DNA from: JBELMB01 sp042088665
GTDB taxonomy: Bacteria; Pseudomonadota; Alphaproteobacteria; Rhodobacterales; Rhodobacteraceae
DNA length: 8,976 nt
Direction: 5' to 3'
Assembly (NCBI GenBank): GCA_042088665.1
Contig: JBELMB010000208.1
Location: forward strand, 1 to 8,976
Position 1 is the first letter of the stretch. The number at the start of each line of letters is the position of its first letter. Shown here piece by piece: positions 1 to 6,308 of the stretch. The notes below the pieces were generated by a model, which was given only the letters and a program-made list of their open reading frames with translations, ran no database searches and was not told the origin of the DNA. A program made the position numbers and the translations under genes.

Positions 1-677
1 CCTTTCTCAGCCCCTGTGTCTTGCCCATCGTGCCGCCCTATCTGGCCTTCATGTCGGGTGTCAGCATGGGCGAGGTGCAAGAGGGACGCGCGCGCGGCAA
101 GGTCAGCTTGGCTGCGCTTTTCTTTGTGCTGGGGCTGTCCACGGTCTTTGTCGTGCTTGGCTTCACGGCCTCATGGCTGGGCATGTTCTTCTTGCAGAAC
201 CAGATCCTTCTGGCGCGGATCGCCGGGGTGGTGGTGATCGTCTTCGGTCTGCATTTCCTCGGGGTCTTCCGGATCGGCTTTCTGGATCGCGAAGCCCGGA
301 TGGAAGCAGGGGAAAGCGGCGGATCAGCCTTTGGTGCCTATATCCTCGGGCTTGCCTTTGCCTTTGGCTGGACGCCCTGCATCGGACCGCAACTCGGGGC
401 GATCCTTTCGCTTGCGGCCACGGAGTCCTCCGTCGCGCGGGGGACGGTGCTGTTGGGGGTCTATGCGGCGGGGCTGGGCATTCCGTTCCTGCTGGCAGCG
501 GTCTTCCTGACGCAGGCCATGGGCGTGATGAACCGGCTGAAGCGGCACATGGCGATGATCGAGAAGGTCATGGGCCTGTTGCTGGTGGCGGTTGGGTTGG
601 CACTGGTGACGGGGGCGTTTTCGGCGCTGTCGTTCTGGCTGCTGGAGACCTTCCCTGCATTGGCGGTTTTGGGATGA
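1..677 (+). CDS. CcdA-like cytochrome c biogenesis / thiol-disulfide transporter, 5'-truncated
   Basis: The reading frame is already open at base 3 and begins F-L-S-P-C-V-L-P, so the true start lies upstream of the window. The product is a polytopic inner-membrane protein of the CcdA/DsbD-transmembrane family. That family passes electrons from cytoplasmic thioredoxin across the membrane to periplasmic thiol-disulfide proteins, for example for cytochrome c maturation. The two family signatures are present: a PC motif in the first helix (Cys codon 15-17) and a T-P-C-I-G-P motif (Cys codon 378-380). These are the redox-active cysteine pair. Several hydrophobic segments of about 20 residues are visible, as expected for a six-helix protein of roughly 240 residues, so only a short N-terminal piece is missing. 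A SoxV-type role in sulfur oxidation is an alternative, because SoxV is a close relative and the upstream context is not visible. The TGA stop at 675-677 is followed almost at once by a tandem repeat array. Confidence 0.9.
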   Translation, partial: FLSPCVLPIVPPYLAFMSGVSMGEVQEGRARGKVSLAALFFVLGLSTVFVVLGFTASWLGMFFLQNQILLARIAGVVVIVFGLHFLGVFRIGFLDREARMEAGESGGSAFGAYILGLAFAFGWTPCIGPQLGAILSLAATESSVARGTVLLGVYAAGLGIPFLLAAVFLTQAMGVMNRLKRHMAMIEKVMGLLLVAVGLALVTGAFSALSFWLLETFPALAVLG

Positions 678-678
678 G

Positions 679-1045
679 GCCCGGTCCGCGCAAGCGGCAA
701 ACCGTCCAGTGGACGGATTGAGGGCCGAACGGGCGCAGCCTCGCCCGGTCCGCGCAAGCGGCAAACCGTCCAGTGGACGGATTGAGGGCCGAACGGGNNN
801 NNNNNNNNNNNNNNNNNNNNNNNNNNNNNNNNNNNNNNNNNNNNNNNNNNNNNNNNNNNNNNNNNNNNNNNNNNNNNNNNNNNNNNNNNNNNNNNNNCGC
901 AGCCTCGCCCGGTCCGCGCAAGCGGCAAACCTTCCAGTGGACGGATTGAGGGCCGAACGGGCGCAGCCCCACCCGGTCCGCGCAAGCGGCAAACCTTCCA
1001 GTGGACGGATTGAGGGCCGAACACGCGCAGCCCCGCCCGGTCCGC
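679..1045. repeat. 64-bp tandem repeat array (interrupted by an assembly gap)
   Basis: Copies of one unit begin with CCCGGTCCGCG at 680, 744, 908, 972 and 1036, spaced exactly 64 bp on each side of the gap. The last copy is only about 10 bp long before TTTTT replaces it. Each full unit holds CCGC-GCAA-GCGG (686-697 in copy 1), a 4-bp stem with a GNRA-type tetraloop. It also holds the near-palindrome CCGTCCAGTGGACGG (702-716 and 766-780). In the two copies right of the gap the third base of that palindrome is T (930-944, 994-1008), which breaks one pair. The right-hand copies also drift (CCTCG, then CCCCA, then CCCCG before CCGG). Because 64 is not a multiple of 3, each copy shifts frame. The long ORFs that cross it on both strands are repeat artefacts. 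Its function is unknown; a repeated intergenic palindromic element is my best description. Confidence 0.92.
798..897. other. Assembly gap (exactly 100 N)
   Basis: There are 100 consecutive N, a common placeholder length for a gap of unknown size. The repeat phase stops at offset 53 of the 64-bp unit on the left and resumes at offset 54 on the right. The true missing sequence is therefore probably a whole number of repeat units, possibly zero, and not 100 bp. Confidence 0.97.
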
Positions 1046-1359
1046 TTTTTACCCGGCATATCACCCAGGGGAGGTTTTGAAGGCCCCGCGGGCGAAGTCC
1101 CGTCCCCTGGCGCGAACGCCACTTCGAACTGTCCGGAAGTCGCATCGATTTTTTCTGTGTCCATGACAGACCAAAAACTGGGTCAAGGTTTCGCGGAGCC
1201 TGCAAGCGCGACTTCCCTGCCCAAACCAAGACCTCAAATCTCGACACAGCCTTTGCACGCCCGCACCTCGGACAGGTCATCGCCCCGACAAAGCACTTGG
1301 TAGCCCGCCTTACTCTTGCCTGAAATCTGCGCTAGGTTGCACGACAAAAGAGGTGACGC
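1046..1359. other. Gene-free intergenic stretch with nested hairpins and a T6 run
   Basis: I find no convincing gene in these 314 bases. Visible structure includes CCAGGGGA (1065-1072) matched by TCCCCTGG (1103-1110). Inside it is CGGG-CGAAGT-CCCG (1089-1102). Further on are GGCG-CGAA-CGCC (1109-1120) and ACTTC/GAAGT (1121-1125 with 1136-1140), then six T at 1149-1154. This could be the end of a small structured RNA or a weak terminator, but the last stem is short and 8 bases separate it from the T run. On the minus strand an ORF opens at 1164 (M-D-T-E-K-I-D...) and runs straight into the repeat array. It lacks an obvious ribosome binding site, so a gene remnant is possible but unproven. From about 1300 onward the sequence should hold the promoter of the next gene. 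A CGCTAGGTT at 1330-1338 could be a -10 region, without a clear -35. Confidence 0.5.
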
Positions 1360-2619
1360 ATGGCAGAGCAGGATTGCGCACAGACCCAAGGACCAAAGAA
1401 AACCGAACGCCTGCCACAGGATGTGGCGCGGCGACATGTGTTCTATATCCCGGGCTATGACCCCATCCATCCCAGACGATACCGCGAGTTGTTTCGCAAG
1501 GAGGGCGCGGCGCAGTCCGAGATTTCCGGTTACAGTCTGACCCTGTCGCCCAAACAGGGCGGTGGCCTCTATGGCTGGCACGCCCGCAGCGAGGTCAACG
1601 ATCAGCACACGCAGGTGGATGTGGATGTGTTGGTCTGGTCTGATATCGTGCGCAACAGCATGTCGAACACCATCCCGGCCACATATGGGCAACTGGTGCG
1701 CACGGCATGGGAATACATCGCCACAGGGGCGCTGTTCCGGTTGATGCGTCTGCGCAAGGGGCCCGTGATTGCAGCGCTTTACCCGATCGGGGCACTGCTG
1801 GTGCAACTGCTGCTCGCCTGCCTTCTGGCCGGTCTGCTTTATGGTGTGGGCGCGGTCTTTGGCCCTTGGGGGCGCTTGGCGGGTGGGCTTGCCGGGCTTG
1901 GCGCCGGGGTGGCCCTGCTGCGATGGTTCAAGGCGAAGGATGGCAAGCTCTTTGCCTACTACCTGATGCATGACTATGCCTATTCAGCGCGCTACCGAGG
2001 CGCCAATCCGCCGGAACTGGAGGCGCGCATGGCTGAATTTGCCGGTATCATCGCGGCCGCCCTGCGCGACGATGTAGACGAGGTGCTGGTGGTCGGCCAT
2101 TCCTCTGGCGCACATCTCGCGGTGTCGATCCTTGCGGACCTGATCCGAGAGGGCCGGGTGCCCGAAGACGGGCCGTCTCTGTCGTTCCTGAGCCTGGGCC
2201 AAGTGGTGCCCATGGTGTCTTTCCTGCGTGAGGCGCACAGGCTGCGGGCGGATCTGCATTACCTCAGCGCGCGCCGCGAACTGACCTGGGTGGATGTGAC
2301 CGCCCCGGGGGATGGCTGCGCCTTTGCCTTGTGTGATCCGGTCAGTGTCTCGGGGGTTGCCCCAAAGGAAAAACTCTGGCCGCTGGTGTTTTCGGCCCAG
2401 TTCACGAAATCGCTCAGCCCGGAACGCTGGCAGGCATTGCGGTGGAAGTTCTTTCGCCTGCACTTCCAGTATCTCTGCGCGTTCGACCGACCGCTGGACT
2501 ATGATTACTTCCTGATCACTGCCGGTCCACAAAGCCTTGGCGCGCGTTACGCGGCCCGTCCGCCGTCTGCCAGCCGCATCACCCGAGCCGTGTCCAAATT
2601 CACGAGCATGGCCGCATGA
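1360..2619 (+). CDS. Membrane-anchored alpha/beta hydrolase-fold protein
   Basis: This 419-residue protein starts at an ATG preceded by GAGGTG (1351-1356). Its N-terminal strand H-V-F-Y-I-P-G-Y and the nucleophile elbow G-H-S-S-G (Ser248, codon 2101-2103) identify an alpha/beta hydrolase fold, probably a serine esterase or lipase-like enzyme. Between these two motifs lies an insertion with two strongly hydrophobic segments, about residues 136-162 and 167-188. They should form a membrane hairpin that anchors the catalytic part, probably on the cytoplasmic side, since I see no signal peptide. The catalytic acid and histidine cannot be assigned with certainty. The stop overlaps the start of the P450 gene (ATGA at 2616-2619), so the two are very likely co-translated and may act on the same substrate, for instance a lipid or ester. 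No specific substrate can be read from the sequence, and automatic annotation as 'hypothetical protein' would not be surprising. Confidence 0.88.
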   Translation: MAEQDCAQTQGPKKTERLPQDVARRHVFYIPGYDPIHPRRYRELFRKEGAAQSEISGYSLTLSPKQGGGLYGWHARSEVNDQHTQVDVDVLVWSDIVRNSMSNTIPATYGQLVRTAWEYIATGALFRLMRLRKGPVIAALYPIGALLVQLLLACLLAGLLYGVGAVFGPWGRLAGGLAGLGAGVALLRWFKAKDGKLFAYYLMHDYAYSARYRGANPPELEARMAEFAGIIAAALRDDVDEVLVVGHSSGAHLAVSILADLIREGRVPEDGPSLSFLSLGQVVPMVSFLREAHRLRADLHYLSARRELTWVDVTAPGDGCAFALCDPVSVSGVAPKEKLWPLVFSAQFTKSLSPERWQALRWKFFRLHFQYLCAFDRPLDYDYFLITAGPQSLGARYAARPPSASRITRAVSKFTSMAA

Positions 2620-4001
2620 TCCCGCCGAAACCGGCGGCGCGGCCTGACCGCGTGTCGCTCTGGCGGTACATGAAGCTCTTTCGCCAGGACATTCTCTCTG
2701 CCCAGCCGGCGCGCCTCTACAAGGCCAAGATGGCAGAGTTCCGCACGCCGTTCTTTCGGTCCTACCTGATGAACCAGCCGGAACTGGTCAAGACAGTGCT
2801 GAAGGACCGGCCGATGGATTTCCCGAAATCCGACCGGATCAGCGAGGGCTTGCGGCCATTGCTGGGCCGGTCGGTCTTTCTGACGAATGGCGCGGAATGG
2901 CAGCGGCAGCGTCGGATCATCGACCCGGCCTTCGAAGGCGGACGCCTGAAAGAGACCTACCCCGCGATCTGGGCCGCGGCGCAGGCAGCGCAAAAGCGAT
3001 TGGCGTCACATGCCGGGCAGGCGGTGGAAATCGAGGAGATCACCAGCCACGCCGCAGCAGATGTGATCTTTCGCACGCTTTTCTCGATCCCCATCGAGGA
3101 TGAGATCGCCTCGGAGGTGTTTCACGAGTTCCGCGCGTATCAGCGCAGCCAGCCGATCCTGAACCTTGCGGCCTTTGTGCCGGTGCCGCGCTGGATGCCC
3201 CGGTTCTTTCGGCGCGACACGCGGGCGGCAGCGAAACGGATCCGGCAGCTGATCACCCGGTTGACCGAAGAGCGTCAGCGCGCGATCGCTGCAGGCACTG
3301 CGCCGGACGATCTCGCGACCAAGATCATGACCACGCGGGACCCTGAAACAGGGGACCTCTTCGACGCGCAGGAGATGGTCGACCAGGTGGCGATATTCTT
3401 CCTCGCGGGCCACGAAACCAGCGCCAGCGCGCTGGCCTGGACGCTTTACCTGCTGGCCTGCAATCCCGATTGGCAGGAGAAGGTCGCTCAGGAAGCGCAG
3501 ATCCTGCGGGATTGCGACTTTGCTGACGTGAGCAAGCTGCGTGTCAGCAGGGATGTGTTCCGCGAAGCGCTGCGCCTCTACCCTCCGGTGCCGATGATGG
3601 TGCGCGAAACCAAATGTCCCGAGCGGTTCCGCAAGCGCGAGGTGCCAAAGGGCGCGCAGCTTGTGCTCAGCCCCTGGCATCTGCATCGCCACGAAGACCT
3701 TTGGGAGGCCCCCGATGCCTTTGACCCGGCGCGCTGGCACACAGAAAATGGCAAGCGTTGTGGACGAGAGGCTTACCTTCCGTTCTCGGCCGGCCCGCGC
3801 GTCTGCACGGGCGCAGGCTTTGCCATGGTCGAAGGCGTCGTGCTGCTGTCACTGCTGATGCGGGATCTTGCGGTTGCCCCCATCCCGGATCGCGTCCCCG
3901 TACCCGAAGCGCACCTGACCGTCCGGGCGCGTGATGGCATCTGGCTGCAGGTGACGCGTCGTTCCGGCCCGGCGCGCGCAGCGGAGGGATCGGCTGTTTG
4001 A
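2616..4001 (+). CDS. Cytochrome P450
   Basis: This is a 461-residue heme-thiolate monooxygenase with all main P450 landmarks in order. The C-helix W-Q-R-Q-R contacts the heme (Trp95, Arg99). The I-helix oxygen-activation motif A-G-H-E-T-S spans residues 264-269 (Thr268). The K-helix E-A-L-R gives Glu317 and Arg320, followed by L-Y-P-P-V-P. The meander carries F-D-P-A-R-W. The heme loop F-S-A-G-P-R-V-C-T-G supplies the thiolate ligand Cys397. There is no N-terminal membrane anchor, so the enzyme is probably soluble. No reductase domain is fused to it, and no ferredoxin or ferredoxin reductase gene is seen nearby, so electrons must come from partners encoded elsewhere. The ATG overlaps the hydrolase stop (ATGA), implying translational coupling. 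The style of the K-helix and heme-loop region recalls the CYP4/CYP102-like fatty-acid hydroxylase branch, which is only a weak hint at a hydrophobic substrate. The stop codon lies inside the left arm of an inverted repeat. Confidence 0.95.
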   Translation: MIPPKPAARPDRVSLWRYMKLFRQDILSAQPARLYKAKMAEFRTPFFRSYLMNQPELVKTVLKDRPMDFPKSDRISEGLRPLLGRSVFLTNGAEWQRQRRIIDPAFEGGRLKETYPAIWAAAQAAQKRLASHAGQAVEIEEITSHAAADVIFRTLFSIPIEDEIASEVFHEFRAYQRSQPILNLAAFVPVPRWMPRFFRRDTRAAAKRIRQLITRLTEERQRAIAAGTAPDDLATKIMTTRDPETGDLFDAQEMVDQVAIFFLAGHETSASALAWTLYLLACNPDWQEKVAQEAQILRDCDFADVSKLRVSRDVFREALRLYPPVPMMVRETKCPERFRKREVPKGAQLVLSPWHLHRHEDLWEAPDAFDPARWHTENGKRCGREAYLPFSAGPRVCTGAGFAMVEGVVLLSLLMRDLAVAPIPDRVPVPEAHLTVRARDGIWLQVTRRSGPARAAEGSAV

Positions 4002-4095
4002 GTATTTTTGAAACAGAGAAACCTGCATGAGGTGCGCCTTTCACATGCCATTTTTGCGCCAAATCGGGGTTTCTCTGTTTTTCAAATACTCAAAA
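3997..4095. repeat. ~98-bp imperfect inverted-repeat element
   Basis: The left arm 3997-4023 (TTTGAGTATTTTTGAAACAG and onward) and right arm 4068-4094 are inverted copies with 24 of 27 positions matching. They are separated by 44 bases. The left arm contains the TGA stop of the P450 gene (3999-4001). The element is far more AT-rich than its surroundings. The triplet CTG occurs on both sides (3994-3996 and 4096-4098), which could be a short target duplication but is weak evidence. As RNA it would fold into a long hairpin that could terminate or stabilise the hydrolase-P450 transcript. A non-autonomous mobile element (MITE-like) or a dispersed intergenic palindrome is equally possible. Confidence 0.85.
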
Positions 4096-4146
4096 CTGCG
4101 CTGCCTTCGCAATCAGTCTGCCGTTGGAATAAGGGCTTCGCGCCGC

Positions 4147-4160
4147 AGTTAGCGCAAACA
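4147..4160. promoter_or_regulatory. Candidate LacI-family operator upstream of the aldolase gene
   Basis: AGTTAGCGCAAACA is a near-perfect palindrome around the GCGC centre: GTT-A-GCGC-A-AAC, with one mismatched pair. It lies 75-88 bases upstream of the aldolase ATG. It resembles the GTTAGCGCTAAC-type sites bound by LacI-family regulators of sugar and central carbon metabolism in Rhodobacterales, of which CceR is a candidate. Assigning it to CceR is from memory and is inference. Confidence 0.4.
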
Positions 4161-4235
4161 GGCCGTCTCCCCTCTAGGCCCCTTGGCAATCCTGAGGTAA
4201 CGCACACCTGAGATTTCAAGCCTCGAGAGGGTGAC

Positions 4236-5132
4236 ATGGCAACTGAGACGTTTCAAAAAATGGCCGCGGCGATGGCCGGTGGGCAGGGCTTTATTGCAGC
4301 TCTGGATCAATCCGGGGGCTCCACCCCCAAGGCACTGAAGCTGTATGGCGTGACAGAGGACATGTACGAGGGCGAGACCGCCATGTACGATGAGATCCAC
4401 GCCATGCGCACGCGTATCATCACGGCACCGGATTTCACCTCCGCCAAAGTGATAGGTGCCATCCTTTTTGAGCGGACCATGCGCGGCCAGGTCGAAGGCA
4501 AGCCCACCTCTCTGGCGCTGTGGGAAGACCGTGGGATCGTTCCTTTCCTGAAGATCGACAAGGGGTTGGAGACCGAGGCAAACGGCGTGCAACTGATGAA
4601 GCCGATCCCGGGCCTCGAGGAGACCCTGAAGGAGGCGGCGGGCCTTGACGTTTTCGGGACCAAGGAGCGCTCTGTCGTGAATTCCGCCAACGCGGAAGGT
4701 GTTGCGGCCATCGTGGCGCAGCAATTCGACGTGGGGCGCAGGGTGTTGTCCTGCGGTCTCGTCCCGATCCTGGAGCCGGAAGTGAACATCCACTCCGACA
4801 CCAAGGCCGAAGCCGAAGCCATGCTGAAGGCCGAGATCGCCAAGCATCTCGACACGCTGGAGGAGGGCCAGGACATCATGCTGAAGCTGTCGATCCCCTC
4901 CGAGGCCGGGCTTTATGACTCACTGGCGGATCATCCGCGGGTGCTCCGCGTGGTTGCGCTGTCGGGCGGCTATTCTACCGATGACGCCTGCGCGCGCCTT
5001 GCGCAGCAGCCCAAGATGATCGCTTCCTTCTCGCGCGCGCTGGCCGAGGGGCTCGTCAAGCAGCAATCCGACGCGGAGTTCAATGGCGCGCTCGGGGCCA
5101 ATATCGACAAGATCTACCAGGCCTCGATCTGA
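4236..5132 (+). CDS. fda: Class I fructose-bisphosphate aldolase
   Basis: This 298-residue cytoplasmic enzyme reversibly splits fructose 1,6-bisphosphate into dihydroxyacetone phosphate and glyceraldehyde 3-phosphate, in glycolysis and gluconeogenesis. It belongs to the short bacterial class I (Schiff-base, metal-independent) group, similar in length to the staphylococcal Fda protein. Visible signatures include A-A-L-D-Q-S-G-G-S-T near residue 20 (phosphate/substrate binding). Next come V-P-F-L-K-I-D-K-G (Lys106 and Lys109), I-L-E-P-E-V, and L-K-L-S-I-P with Lys217, the expected Schiff-base lysine. S-G-G-Y lies near the C-terminal phosphate site. The ATG has a good ribosome binding site (GAGAGGG, 4225-4231). 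It is probably monocistronic: an inverted-repeat element separates it from the P450 and an intrinsic terminator follows. A LacI-type operator candidate lies upstream. The gene symbol follows the staphylococcal name; other annotations may use fba or fbaB. Confidence 0.95.
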   Translation: MATETFQKMAAAMAGGQGFIAALDQSGGSTPKALKLYGVTEDMYEGETAMYDEIHAMRTRIITAPDFTSAKVIGAILFERTMRGQVEGKPTSLALWEDRGIVPFLKIDKGLETEANGVQLMKPIPGLEETLKEAAGLDVFGTKERSVVNSANAEGVAAIVAQQFDVGRRVLSCGLVPILEPEVNIHSDTKAEAEAMLKAEIAKHLDTLEEGQDIMLKLSIPSEAGLYDSLADHPRVLRVVALSGGYSTDDACARLAQQPKMIASFSRALAEGLVKQQSDAEFNGALGANIDKIYQASI

Positions 5133-5149
5133 CGCGACCATCCAATGAC

Positions 5150-5166
5150 CGGGGGCCAGGCCCCCG
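5150..5166 (+). repeat. Short GC-rich hairpin after the aldolase gene
   Basis: CGGGGGCC-A-GGCCCCCG is a perfect inverted repeat with 8-bp arms around one base. As RNA it gives a 6-bp GC stem with a 5-base loop, starting 17 bases after the aldolase stop. No T run follows it directly, so it is more likely a stabilising or pausing hairpin acting with the terminator just downstream. Confidence 0.6.
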
Positions 5167-5169
5167 CGC

Positions 5170-5199
5170 TGCGCGTCCCACACCCGGGGCGCGCATTTT
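5170..5199 (+). terminator. Intrinsic terminator of the aldolase gene
   Basis: The arms TGCGCGTCCC (5170-5179) and GGGGCGCGCA (5186-5195) pair over 10 bp with one G-U, around a 6-base loop (ACACCC). TTTT follows at 5196-5199. The T run is short, but stem and position, 37 bases after the aldolase stop, are what a Rho-independent terminator should look like. Confidence 0.7.
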
Positions 5200-5243
5200 C
5201 ATGTGAAGAGCACGCCAGGCATCGGCATGTCCCTGCGACGGCT

Positions 5244-5268
5244 TGCCAAACCCCGCGATGGTCTGGCA
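5244..5268. promoter_or_regulatory. Inverted repeat upstream of the aldo/keto reductase (possible operator)
   Basis: TGCCAAACC (5244-5252) and GGTCTGGCA (5260-5268) are inverted copies with 8 of 9 positions matching, around a 7-base spacer. The site lies 48 bases upstream of the aldo/keto reductase ATG, a suitable place for an operator or a 5'-leader hairpin. No regulator can be named. Confidence 0.4.
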
Positions 5269-5315
5269 TCCCTGCGGCAATGGGCTGCGCTGGGCAGTCC
5301 GGGGGAGGGCTTCAC

Positions 5316-6308
5316 ATGACCGGACGACAGTTGCTGACATCAGGAAAAAAGGTGTTCCCGATCGGCTTGGGCTGCATGAGTTTCGCCGGGTTCTACGGTG
5401 TCAGCAGCGAAGCGGAGGCGCATGCCACGCTCGACCGCGCGCGGGATCTGGGCATAGACCACATGGATACGGCCAATGTCTATGGTCTGGGCCGCTCCGA
5501 AGAGATCCTCGGGTCCTACATCGCGTCCCGCAAGCCCGGGTTTTCCATCGCGACAAAGGCGGGGATCTGGCGGGACAAGACACGCGGCAGCCTTGGCATC
5601 AACAACACGCCGGACCACTTGCGCGCAGAGTTGGAAGGGTCGTTGACGCGGCTGGGCGTGGAGCGGGTGGACCTGTACTACATCCATCGCCGTGACCCCG
5701 AGCTTGAGATCGAAGAGGTCATGGAGACGATGCTGGCGATGAAGGCCGAAGGCAAGATTGGCGGCATCGGGTTTTCCGAGATTGCGCCTGCCACGCTGCG
5801 CCGGGCCGCGGCGGTGGGGCCGGTGGACGCTGTGCAAAGCGAGTATTCGCTTTGGTCTCGTTTGCCCGATCTCGGCATGGTACAGGCCTGCGCCGAGTTG
5901 GACGTGGCTTTTGTCGCCTTTTCGCCGCTTGGTCGAGGCATGTTGTCCGACAGCCCGCCGGTGCCTGCAAATTTCACGGACGGGGACCTGCGCAAGACCA
6001 ACCCGCGGTTCAAAGAGCCGAATTTCGGGTTCAACATTGCCCAGATCGCAGGGTTTCGCGACTATGCCCGCGACCATGGCGTGCCCACCTCGGCGCTGGC
6101 GCTTGCGTGGTGTCTTGCGCGTGGGCCGCATATCATCCCGATCCCGGGGACCCGCAACGCCGAGCATCTGGCGGAATTCGCGCAAGGCGCGCAGATCGAG
6201 ATGACCGCGCAGATGATGGCAGAGATCGAGGCGCTTCTGCCCGTCGGCTGGGCCCATGGGGACCGCTATTCCAAGGCGCAGTGGACCACGCCAGAGGGCT
6301 ATGCCTGA
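5316..6308 (+). CDS. Aldo/keto reductase
   Basis: This 330-residue (beta/alpha)8-barrel oxidoreductase reduces aldehydes or ketones with NADPH. The AKR catalytic tetrad is visible: Asp51 and Tyr56 in H-M-D-T-A-N-V-Y-G, Lys81 in A-T-K-A-G, and His124 in Y-Y-I-H-R. The C-terminal I-P-G-T-R-N-A-E-H-L motif is the usual adenine/phosphate-binding segment. The sequence opens with P-I-G-L-G-C-M-S-F-A-G-F-Y-G, as in the AKR11/AKR13-like (IolS/YajO-type) branch. The frame stays open far upstream, but the ATG at 5316 is chosen for two reasons. It is preceded by GGGGGAGGG (5301-5309), and family homology begins here; the upstream codons would cross the aldolase terminator. The true substrate is unknown. 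The 3' end overlaps the convergent regulator gene by 10 bp. General carbonyl detoxification or sugar metabolism are both plausible roles. Confidence 0.93.
   Translation: MTGRQLLTSGKKVFPIGLGCMSFAGFYGVSSEAEAHATLDRARDLGIDHMDTANVYGLGRSEEILGSYIASRKPGFSIATKAGIWRDKTRGSLGINNTPDHLRAELEGSLTRLGVERVDLYYIHRRDPELEIEEVMETMLAMKAEGKIGGIGFSEIAPATLRRAAAVGPVDAVQSEYSLWSRLPDLGMVQACAELDVAFVAFSPLGRGMLSDSPPVPANFTDGDLRKTNPRFKEPNFGFNIAQIAGFRDYARDHGVPTSALALAWCLARGPHIIPIPGTRNAEHLAEFAQGAQIEMTAQMMAEIEALLPVGWAHGDRYSKAQWTTPEGYA

Noticed and set aside
679..1045. CRISPR array
   Set aside because: The whole 64-bp period is repeated; there are no unique spacers between short repeats and no cas genes.
1036..1050. Terminator formed by the last repeat copy plus TTTTT
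   Set aside because: I could not draw a stable stem directly before the T run; the partial copy loses the GCGG half of its hairpin.
1046..1160. 6S RNA or another known housekeeping RNA
   Set aside because: The nested stems are only superficially similar. I could not match the central bubble of 6S or the conserved cores of RNase P, SRP RNA or tmRNA, and the gene neighbourhood does not fit.
324..1280. Long ORFs on both strands across the 64-bp array and the N run
   Set aside because: They exist because the repeat lacks stops and shifts frame every 64 bp. They translate the gap as X and include antisense of ccdA.
4307..4879. 190-residue minus-strand ORF inside the aldolase gene
   Set aside because: It is a shadow of the strongly supported aldolase gene, with no recognisable domain or ribosome binding site.
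5145..5315. Upstream extension of the aldo/keto reductase
   Set aside because: It would cross the intrinsic terminator at 5170-5199 and the inverted repeat. The ATG at 5316 has the strong ribosome binding site and matches the family start.
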